29,850 nt of DNA, from the NCBI GenBank assembly GCA_963642995.1, contig CAVIIZ010000019.1, forward strand, positions 1 to 29,850, given 5' to 3'. Origin of the DNA: CAVAWX01 sp963642995. GTDB taxonomy: Bacteria; Actinomycetota; Coriobacteriia; Coriobacteriales; QAMH01. Both the position numbers and the translations under genes were made by a program. This document shows, one piece after another, positions 24,148-29,850 of this stretch. The notes under the pieces were generated by a model, which was given only the letters and a program-made list of their open reading frames with translations, was not told the DNA's origin and made no database searches. Position 1 is the first letter of the stretch. Every line of letters starts with the position of its first letter.

Positions 24148-24186
24148 GCGCGCGGCCGCGGCGTTTCGCGCCCCGTCCGGCCCGTT

Positions 24187-25056
24187 TTACGCCAGATCGC
24201 CTAAAACGTCGCAGATGTCTGCATCTATGCAAATGGATTGTCGCCGTATGTCGGCAGGGCAAAAGGCCTCGCCCTTGTTGATGCATGCATACGTCGCATC
24301 GGGGTTGCTCGCCGTCATCTGCCAAAACGGGTACTTGACGATCACGGGCGTGTTGAATCCCACGCCCAGCTCCAAGTAGAGCACCTTGCCGTCTCGATGG
24401 TTGCGCAGGAAGGTCTCGTAGCGCTGCGCCGCCATGTGCCATCCCTCGTCTTCGACAAAGGAATTGTCGCTGCGCAAATTGGTGGTGAGGGGTTTGCCGC
24501 AATGCGGGCAGTAGGGCACGAGCTCCGACGGGATGCGCATGTCGCGTTGCCGGGCAAGCATCTGCCGCACCGCCTTCTCGTTGTCGAAGGTCTCACGGCA
24601 ACAAGGCGCGCTGCACTGGAACAGGCCGTAATCGCCTTGGGTGTAGAACAGCCGTCCCTTGTCGAAACCTGCCCTTTGGAAGCAATGATCGACGTTGGTG
24701 GTTATGGCGAAATACTCTTTGCCGTCCACGAGCTTCAGGAGGTCTTTATACACCGGTTTCGGGGCGTCGACGTAGCGGTTGACGAAGATGTAGCGGCTCC
24801 AATAGGCCCAGAACTCCTCCAACGAGGAAAAGGGGTAGAAGCCTCCGGAATACATGTCGCTGAACCCGTATTTTCGCGCGAAGTCCGAGAAATGCTCTTG
24901 GAAGCGCGCGCCTGAATAGACAAACCCCGCGGCTGTGGAAAGTCCCGCGCCGGCTCCGAGCACCACGGCGTCCGCTTCGTCTAGAGCCCTCTTCAGCTTG
25001 CTAGCGAGCTGCGAGGAGCTTTGCGTAGATGGCTTTGTCCAGGTCCTTGAAAACAT
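24187..25056 (-). CDS. Class M sirtuin (SirTM), NAD-dependent protein ADP-ribosyltransferase
   Basis: SirTMs transfer ADP-ribose from NAD+ to a protein; in characterised Staphylococcus/Streptococcus operons the target is lipoylated GcvH-L. The NAD motif GAGAGLSTAAGF starts at residue 34. NVD (Asn121, Asp123) and Gln140 in TQGDYG correspond to the SirTM catalytic residues, and a zinc site is formed by Cys148, Cys152/153, Cys183 and Cys186 (FQCSAPCC, CPHC). The usual deacetylase His is not in this motif set, as in the family. 289 aa. The ATG at 25056 lies inside the macrodomain gene (56-nt overlap); no closer ATG exists, so translation is probably coupled. GcvH-L and LplA2 genes, common neighbours, are absent here. 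Confidence 0.88.
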   Translation of the reverse strand: MFSRTWTKPSTQSSSQLASKLKRALDEADAVVLGAGAGLSTAAGFVYSGARFQEHFSDFARKYGFSDMYSGGFYPFSSLEEFWAYWSRYIFVNRYVDAPKPVYKDLLKLVDGKEYFAITTNVDHCFQRAGFDKGRLFYTQGDYGLFQCSAPCCRETFDNEKAVRQMLARQRDMRIPSELVPYCPHCGKPLTTNLRSDNSFVEDEGWHMAAQRYETFLRNHRDGKVLYLELGVGFNTPVIVKYPFWQMTASNPDATYACINKGEAFCPADIRRQSICIDADICDVLGDLA

Positions 25057-25780
25057 CGAACACCACTTTCTTCACGCTGGTCCGGCGAGCGAGAAACCGG
25101 GTCGCCTCATCGACGGCTATGCTCGCCGCAAGACGGTTGGGGAAATGGAATTCCCCTGTCGAGATGCAGCAAAACGCGACGCTTTCCAGGCCGTTTCGCG
25201 CAGCGAGCTCCAAACACGAGCGATAGCACGAGGCCAGCAGCGCTTTGTCTCGGTCGGTGACGCCGGCCTCGACGACGGGGCCGACCGTGTGCAGCACATA
25301 GCGGCACGGCAGGTTGAAGGCGGGCGTGATCTTCGCTTGCCCCGCGGGTTCGGGGCAGCTCCGGTCTGCCATGAGCTTGGCGCAGGCAAGGCGCAGCTGC
25401 ACGCCCGCGAAGGTGTGGATGGCGTTGTCGATGCAACGGTGGTTCGGCACATAGCAGCCGGTCATGCCGCTGTTCGCGGCATTGACGATCGCGTCGCATC
25501 TGAGGGTGGTGATGTCGCCTTGCCAAAGGCAGAGGCCGTTTCGGCAGGCCGCCAGGTCTTCGCAATCCGTGATGCCTGCCGCGGCGATTTCGGCCTTCAG
25601 GTACTCGTTTTGGACCTCGAGGAACTCTTCGCCCGCGGGCTGCGGCGCGCGCACGTTCATGAGCGCGCGCAGCAAGGCGCGCTGGCCTTGCGCGTCGTGT
25701 GGGATGTCCGTGCCCCGGCATTCCGCGCGCTCGTCAAGCAGCGCGCGAATGAGAAACACCCTTTTCTCGCATTGGTCCAT
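25001..25780 (-). CDS. Zinc-dependent macrodomain ADP-ribosylhydrolase (MacroD-type, Zn-Macro)
   Basis: Removes ADP-ribose from proteins, the eraser to the SirTM writer. After an N-terminal helical region of about 80 residues comes the macro fold: QGDIT (87-91), IVNAANS (98-104), then GCYVPNHRCIDNAIH with zinc ligands Cys109, His114 and Cys116, and the phosphate-binding ISTGEFHFPN late. Length 259 aa matches Zn-Macro enzymes of SirTM operons. I chose the ATG at 25780 because GAGGAA lies 5 bases upstream; upstream in-frame codons to 25873 look non-coding. It is first in a two-gene minus-strand operon, divergent from the CRISPR-Cas genes. Confidence 0.9.
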   Translation of the reverse strand: MDQCEKRVFLIRALLDERAECRGTDIPHDAQGQRALLRALMNVRAPQPAGEEFLEVQNEYLKAEIAAAGITDCEDLAACRNGLCLWQGDITTLRCDAIVNAANSGMTGCYVPNHRCIDNAIHTFAGVQLRLACAKLMADRSCPEPAGQAKITPAFNLPCRYVLHTVGPVVEAGVTDRDKALLASCYRSCLELAARNGLESVAFCCISTGEFHFPNRLAASIAVDEATRFLARRTSVKKVVFDVFKDLDKAIYAKLLAAR

Positions 25781-25887
25781 CTGAATTCCTCGGCATCCGT
25801 GTTGCCCGAAAGCCCGCTTCTCCTTTCGCGCTTGCCATGAGAGCGCAGCACGGCCCCCGGGTAAAGTAGGCACAATTCTGTTTCATA

Positions 25888-25903
25888 GTTACCGGCAGGT
25901 AAC
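25888..25903. promoter_or_regulatory. Operator-like palindrome GTTACC-GGCA-GGTAAC
   Basis: A perfect 6-bp inverted repeat with a 4-bp spacer, 108 bp upstream of the macrodomain start and next to an AT-rich stretch that could hold its promoter on the minus strand. The size suits a dimeric repressor. Identity of any regulator is unknown. Confidence 0.4.
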
Positions 25904-26119
25904 CGTCGGCGGACGCGGAGGCAGCGTCGCTTTTCAACGCGGGTCTTGCGCGAGGAGGCCCGGAAGGGAAAAGGAGAGGGGTCGCTCGCACGGCGGAAAG
26001 CGCGCCGAAGACCTCGAGCGCCATGCCGCCTCTTGCTGCGCCAGAGGTCCACGGTCGCATCTAGTTGCTGGCGCAGTGCAAGCCCCCCCGGTCTTCCTTG
26101 TGCGCGCAATGTCCCGCAA

Positions 26120-26184
26120 AATCGTGTCCGCCCCCCTGCGTATCATGCTTTGCGGAAATCGTGTCCGGGCGCCCGTGTACCATG
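26120..26184 (+). repeat. Tandem imperfect direct repeat upstream of cas7
   Basis: Two units of 28 bp start 37 bp apart (26120-26147 and 26157-26184). Each begins AATCGTGTCCG and ends with G-x-GTA-y-CATG; 22 of 28 positions match. Both keep TGTCCG, ten bases, then TATCAT or TACCAT. A third TGTCCG follows at 26185-26190. The units could be operator or promoter elements of the cas operon, the TATCAT resembling the -10 seen before rpsP. Confidence 0.5.
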
Positions 26185-26222
26185 TGTCCGTGCAAGTTTG
26201 AATCGACTTCAGGAGGTTGAAA

Positions 26223-27497
26223 ATGACAGACAACAAGACAGGAAACAAGAACGTCAACGATGTGTACGACATGCTCAAGGAGGCAGCGGCGCCGGGCGGG
26301 CCGCAGGCTCTGGCGGCGACGACGAAGCTGAGGCCTGCGGGCGGCCCCGAGCGCTTGGTCGCGCCGGCTCGCTACTCGTTTGGCAAGGATAGCAAGAGAA
26401 GCGGATCGACCTATGTTTTCGAGAGGCGTTTCTTGCCTGGTGAAGATGGGGGCTGCGATGGCGGTGGGGCCGTGACCACCGTCCTTCTCGACTCGCGCGA
26501 GTCCAACGCGAACCGGCTGGAAGAGGCCATACGTATGGCCGTCGGTACCGAGGGGCACGTTTTCTCGAAGATGCCGAGCATCGAGGTCGTCTATGGACAA
26601 GGCGAGGAGCAGGAGGTTTTCTACGACTACGAACTGCCTCACCGCGCGTTCGATGCGCATATCAGATTTGCTAAGCCCGAGGAAGGAAAACTGGGGTGCT
26701 ATAAGAAGGCGCGCAAGGCGACTCCGCGTGACGCGGGTGCCCTGTTCGATATCAGCCCCATAACCGTCTTGTTGGGCGGCTGGGATTCCACGAGAGGCCG
26801 CGCGAAATTTCCTGCCTTGATTGTTGGGGAAATATTCGGGATCCTCGCCGATCAGTCATGTGAACGGGAAGATGCCATACGCAGGCGCAATGGCGCCCGT
26901 CTCGATCCCGTGTCGCCTAATTTTGAATTGCTTGCGTTCAGTTCAGATGAATTGAACGGGACGGCGGAGGAGGGGAACACCAAAATTATCGTTGAAGACA
27001 GTAATAAGAAGAAAGGGAAAAAGGAGAAAGGGAAAAAGGCATCTACCTTGAATTTGGGCTATATACCTCCAGCGATCGATGGCACAGACGGCGTTGCGGT
27101 CTCCTCGATCGTCCGGCACAACGTCTTGCAGTTCGGCGCGCTCCGTCGTCTCCATTTCGGAAAAGGGCCGGAAGGCGACAAGGCCATTCGCGCCCTGCTC
27201 GCGGCGATGGCGATAGACGCGATGGTTCGCGCAGGAGGCGAGCTTTTCCTTCGCGCGAATGCACAGCTGGTTCTTGCGGAGCCTGCGTGCGACTGGGTCG
27301 TTGACGATGCGGATGGGGGCGAGGAATCTTACAAGCCGCTTTCCATCGAGGAAGCAGATGCGTTGTTGTCTCAGGCCTACGAGGGTGCAAAGACAGCAGG
27401 AGCTGTCGACTGGGAGTCAAAGCCCGTCTTGAAGACAAAGGGCAACGAGAAAATCTACAACAGTAGGAAGACTGAGGAAGAAGACGAACCCAAATAA
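26223..27497 (+). CDS. csb1: Type I-G (I-U) CRISPR-Cas protein Csb1 (Cas7, GSU0053 family)
   Basis: Cas7 is the backbone subunit of the Cascade complex that coats crRNA. The Csb1 signatures are visible: VLLDSRESNANRLEEAI (compare DS-x-x-SQANRLE) and ISPITVLLGGWDSTRGRAKF. A Lys-rich stretch (KKKGKKEKGKK) near residue 265 looks like a flexible insertion. Length 424 aa. The ATG at 26223 is preceded by a perfect AGGAGG (26211-26216) at 6-bp spacing; the in-frame TTG at 26217 touches that site and is unlikely. First gene of the plus-strand cas operon, followed by csb2 after 54 bp. Lower GC than the core genes to the left. Confidence 0.92.
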   Translation: MTDNKTGNKNVNDVYDMLKEAAAPGGPQALAATTKLRPAGGPERLVAPARYSFGKDSKRSGSTYVFERRFLPGEDGGCDGGGAVTTVLLDSRESNANRLEEAIRMAVGTEGHVFSKMPSIEVVYGQGEEQEVFYDYELPHRAFDAHIRFAKPEEGKLGCYKKARKATPRDAGALFDISPITVLLGGWDSTRGRAKFPALIVGEIFGILADQSCEREDAIRRRNGARLDPVSPNFELLAFSSDELNGTAEEGNTKIIVEDSNKKKGKKEKGKKASTLNLGYIPPAIDGTDGVAVSSIVRHNVLQFGALRRLHFGKGPEGDKAIRALLAAMAIDAMVRAGGELFLRANAQLVLAEPACDWVVDDADGGEESYKPLSIEEADALLSQAYEGAKTAGAVDWESKPVLKTKGNEKIYNSRKTEEEDEPK

Positions 27498-27551
27498 GTC
27501 GAAGGAGAACTGACGGGCAAAGCAAGACGCCTGAAGAAAGGAGGAATCCTC

Positions 27552-29201
27552 ATGTCGTTTTCCATCAGCGCGACATTTCGCTTCGGCTACTACCAGGGAC
27601 ACGACAGCAGCGGCAGGACAGAAAAGTACCCGAATGCAGTGCGCCTGCAATGTGCTTTCGCCTCGGCAGCCTACTCGTTTGCCGCCTATGAGGATGGGGA
27701 GAGCGGAAAAGACGGGTTCGATGACGAGCTGGGCTTGCCTGAAAACTTGGCGGCCGCAATCTGCTGGTTTGAAGACAACCCCCCCGATGCCATCGAGTTT
27801 CCGAAAGCGGAGGTGCCGAAGGAATCGCCGAAAGCCCATCGACTGCCGGGCAATTGGAAATCAAACGACGCGTCGGACTTGCCTACGCTGGGCAACAGCA
27901 AGGTGAAAAAAGAGAAGGATGCCGCGCCCCACGTTTCGATGGGCGGTCCCATGGTCTGGTGGTGGAACGACGAACATGCGCCTGGCGACGGGGTGCGCGA
28001 GACCCTGAAAAAGCTCGCTGCGGAAATCCCCTATTTGGGTGAAGCCTGCTCGCCTGTCAAGATCTCCGTTTCCTCTATTGGCGAGATTCCGCCTGACGCA
28101 TGCATAAAATGCGCCGATGGCGAATCTACGAGAAACGGTGTGCAGGACTACCGCGTTCCGTCGAAGGGGAACGCAAGGCGGCTTCAACAGGTGTGGGAGG
28201 AGAAAGATAAGGAGTACGAGGAGAAAAAACTAAAGCAGGCTGATAAAGAGGTGCCTGATTGGACTCCCGACAGGTGCTACACGGCTTGCTGCGACTACCG
28301 GCTCCCTGCAAAGGACGGCGAGGTGGAGCTGCCATGGGGCACGGGTTTTCTGCTCGAGGCAGCTCCTGCCGTCGGGCCTGGCACATGGCGACCCGAGCAG
28401 CGTCAATGGAAAGATTGGGCGTGCGCCATCCACGGGGCGCTTGTCAAAAGGGTTGATTCGTTGCAGGGGTCTGACTTGCCTGCGTTTCTCAGCGGACGTG
28501 GCGAGGAGGCGAACAACATGTCGATTCAGATTCTTCCGCACGACTACGAAGACCGTCTCGCCATCGACTTGCCCAACGGCGGGCACGCGGTCTTGCTCAT
28601 GCTCCCGTCCAGTGCAAGGTCAGCAGACGTCTCGCTTCTATGGGAAAAGCTGGAGCGCCCGCTGCGCGTCTATTTGGGGAGACGGGGGGCTATCTGCCTC
28701 AAGAATCCGCGCGAAGTGGATTTGGGGCGGCTGTGGCGTGCGCCCGAAAAGGGGACGAGGCGTTGCTGGCAACCCATGCCCCTCTATGTCGCGGACAACC
28801 GGGCAGTACGACGCAAGGACGATGCGCGTCCGTGGACGATTGCCGATTCCATAAAGGTGTCGTTAGGCTACGTCTATCGGGATCTGCTCAAGGAAAACCA
28901 GCGCGACGAGGAAAGCCGGGGCGGCGGCAAAATCCCGCGCGGCGATGCGGGCAGGCTCGCGCTTTTGCAAAGGGTCGAGGAGCGTGGGGTGAAGGTGGAG
29001 GCGGGCTATCCGTTTGTCGTCTCGCACCCGAGGGATTACGCGCACCACATGAACAAGGACGCTCACTTCACCGCGGGGACAGGCCTTGTCGACCTTGGAG
29101 AACTTGCCGCCGGTTGCGAGACGCTCGCGCTGGCGATGGGGCAGTCCAGGCATTTTTCGGGCGGGTTTCTCGTTCCCGTCGACGTTCCCGCGAACAGCTA
29201 G
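27552..29201 (+). CDS. csb2: Type I-G (I-U) CRISPR-Cas protein Csb2 (Cas5-Cas6 fusion, GSU0054 family)
   Basis: Csb2 combines a Cas5-like part, which caps the crRNA 5' end in Cascade, with a Cas6-like part, which cuts pre-crRNA. The N-terminal RAMP strand (SISATFRFGYYQGHDSSG) and following RLQCAFASAAYSF fit the Cas5 half. The C-terminal GQSRHFSGGFLVPVD, with SRHF, is the Cas6-side conserved end of Csb2. Size 549 aa fits the fusion. Assignment also rests on its place between csb1 and cas3. The ATG at 27552 follows GAAAGGAGGAAT. Catalytic residues of the Cas6 part cannot be fixed by eye; several His are present (for example HPRDYAHHMNKDAH). Confidence 0.87.
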   Translation: MSFSISATFRFGYYQGHDSSGRTEKYPNAVRLQCAFASAAYSFAAYEDGESGKDGFDDELGLPENLAAAICWFEDNPPDAIEFPKAEVPKESPKAHRLPGNWKSNDASDLPTLGNSKVKKEKDAAPHVSMGGPMVWWWNDEHAPGDGVRETLKKLAAEIPYLGEACSPVKISVSSIGEIPPDACIKCADGESTRNGVQDYRVPSKGNARRLQQVWEEKDKEYEEKKLKQADKEVPDWTPDRCYTACCDYRLPAKDGEVELPWGTGFLLEAAPAVGPGTWRPEQRQWKDWACAIHGALVKRVDSLQGSDLPAFLSGRGEEANNMSIQILPHDYEDRLAIDLPNGGHAVLLMLPSSARSADVSLLWEKLERPLRVYLGRRGAICLKNPREVDLGRLWRAPEKGTRRCWQPMPLYVADNRAVRRKDDARPWTIADSIKVSLGYVYRDLLKENQRDEESRGGGKIPRGDAGRLALLQRVEERGVKVEAGYPFVVSHPRDYAHHMNKDAHFTAGTGLVDLGELAAGCETLALAMGQSRHFSGGFLVPVDVPANS

Positions 29202-29210
29202 GAGGCGCAT

Positions 29211-29850
29211 ATGGACGCAAGCCAAATCGAGGAGAAGCTTGATGAGTTCGGGGATTTTTTCTCCGCCCTCAACAAGGGGAATTTTCCCTACCAATGGCAG
29301 CTTCGCCTCCTGCGCTACATCATGGAGCATGAGGGACGCTGGCCTGCGGGCATCGACGCCCCCACCGGCGCCGGCAAGACCGCTGCCATCGAGGTGCATC
29401 TTTTCTTGAATGCGATTGCCGACGAGTGCGGCTTGAATGTCGCACGCAGGCTTGTCGCGACCGTCAACCGCCGCGCCTTGGTGGACAAGCAATACGCGCA
29501 CGCCTGCGCCATCCAAAAGAAAATGGCAGAGGTGCTGCGCGAGGATCCCGGTGTGCGCGGCAAGGGCGAAAATGCGCTTGCCACGGCTGCCGCTGCCCTG
29601 CTCAAGCGGACGGGCGGCGCACAACCAGGCAACGAGGGCGCGGCGGAGAACAAGGCGGAGGTAGGGGATGCGGACGACGCGGTCGGCGCCATGCCGTTTG
29701 ACGTAGTCAAGATCCGCGGCGGCCTAGATCCTGCCGAAATCGACAGGGATTGGAGGGTGCGCCCGACCCGTCCGGCGGTGCTGTGCATGACGCCCGACAT
29801 GTTCGGCAGCAGACTGCTCTTCCGCGGATATGGTGTGCGTCGCTATATGC
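29211..29850 (+). CDS. cas3: CRISPR-associated helicase Cas3 (type I-G), 3' truncated by window end
   Basis: Cas3 is the helicase-nuclease that unwinds and degrades target DNA after Cascade binding. The 213 codons in the window include the Q-motif (FPYQWQLRLLRY, from residue 25), Walker A APTGAGKT (50-57), motif Ia (VATVNRRALVDKQ) and PAVLCMTPDMFGSRLLFRGY in the motif Ic region. The helicase is at the N-terminus, with no HD nuclease before it; in I-G Cas3 the HD part is expected downstream. A low-complexity Ala/Gly/Glu insertion lies at about 132-150. The ATG at 29211 follows AGGAGG 4 bases upstream, 9 bases after csb2. No stop before the window end. Confidence 0.88.
   Translation, partial: MDASQIEEKLDEFGDFFSALNKGNFPYQWQLRLLRYIMEHEGRWPAGIDAPTGAGKTAAIEVHLFLNAIADECGLNVARRLVATVNRRALVDKQYAHACAIQKKMAEVLREDPGVRGKGENALATAAAALLKRTGGAQPGNEGAAENKAEVGDADDAVGAMPFDVVKIRGGLDPAEIDRDWRVRPTRPAVLCMTPDMFGSRLLFRGYGVRRYM

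Larger units (their letters stand above)
25781..26222. promoter_or_regulatory. 442-bp divergent intergenic region between the macrodomain-SirTM pair and the cas operon
   Basis: No gene is supported here. It should contain promoters for both directions. Near the macrodomain side is an AT-rich stretch (about 25865-25892) and a perfect palindrome; near the cas side is a tandem imperfect repeat; both are listed separately. The middle (about 25905-26110) is GC-rich with nothing I recognise. Six-frame reading shows only Arg-rich, non-conserved frames. Confidence 0.5.

Noticed and set aside
24147..24172. Hairpin GGCGCG/CGCGCC between convergent rsmI and the sirtuin gene
   Set aside because: Only 6 bp with a long loop and no T tract; it occurs readily by chance in this GC-rich sequence.
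26120..26190. Possible CRISPR array remnant upstream of csb1
   Set aside because: Only two units with 22/28 identity and a 9-bp gap between them; a real array needs near-identical repeats and spacers of about 30-40 bp. I kept it only as a tandem repeat.
25946..26392. 148-codon plus-strand open frame overlapping the start of csb1
   Set aside because: Arg-rich, no ribosome site, no recognisable motif, and it conflicts with the well-supported csb1 start.
1..29850. tRNA, rRNA or insertion-sequence genes
   Set aside because: I found no cloverleaf-like sequence, rRNA segment, transposase or terminal inverted repeat on either strand by eye.

Overview
The window reads as chromosome of a GC-rich, monoderm, anaerobically respiring actinobacterium, most likely class Coriobacteriia, family Eggerthellaceae (relatives of Eggerthella, Gordonibacter, Slackia, Adlercreutzia). 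The reasons are the gene order cell-wall-binding-repeat protein / rpsP-khpA-rimM-trmD-lepB, a lipoprotein NrfA nitrite reductase with a Ccm System I cytochrome maturation cluster, and a Tat-exported flavin reductase paired with a membrane-anchored multiheme cytochrome. The taxonomic call is inference; no rRNA gene is present.

Layout. (1) 1-3662: the end of a surface-protein gene, then a translation/export block: rpsP, khpA, rimM, trmD, lepB. (2) 3718-7766: both subunits of bacterial-type glycyl-tRNA synthetase and a pyruvate,phosphate dikinase regulatory protein, followed by a gutted MFS transporter relic (7779-8023). (3) 8242-16088: a respiratory nitrite-to-ammonium module, nrfA and an nrfH-like quinol cytochrome, run in the same direction as the maturation genes ccmE-ccmF-ccmA-ccmB-ccmC-ccmD. 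CcmE has the Cys (CxxxY) heme-binding motif rather than His, it carries two OB-like halves, and no ccmG/ccmH is seen here. This is the 'System I*' arrangement known from sulfate reducers and archaea. (4) 16276-18944: a Tat flavoprotein reductase and a second five-motif membrane cytochrome, probably another extracytoplasmic respiratory pair; it ends in a clear terminator. (5) 19253-24147: GAPDH, a DUF4422 protein, a classic trp attenuator (leader peptide with three consecutive Trp codons plus terminator) ahead of a stand-alone TrpB2-type tryptophan synthase beta chain, and rsmI.

(6) 24187-29850: accessory DNA with visibly lower GC. On the minus strand lies a zinc-macrodomain ADP-ribosylhydrolase overlapping a class M sirtuin (SirTM). 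Across a 442-bp intergenic region, on the plus strand, starts a type I-G (formerly I-U) CRISPR-Cas operon: csb1/cas7, csb2/cas5-cas6 and cas3, the last cut by the window end. No CRISPR array, cas8 (csx17) or adaptation genes are inside the window.

How the parts work together. The Ccm proteins should build the c-type hemes of NrfA, the NrfH-like protein and the second cytochrome. The two membrane cytochromes should pass menaquinol electrons to NrfA and to the flavoprotein. The macrodomain and SirTM form a writer/eraser pair for protein ADP-ribosylation. The most notable items are the Cys-type tandem-OB CcmE system in a monoderm, the CX3CH first-heme motif shared by both membrane cytochromes, the trp attenuator driving a lone trpB2, and the SirTM-macrodomain pair without its usual GcvH-L/LplA partners beside a CRISPR operon.
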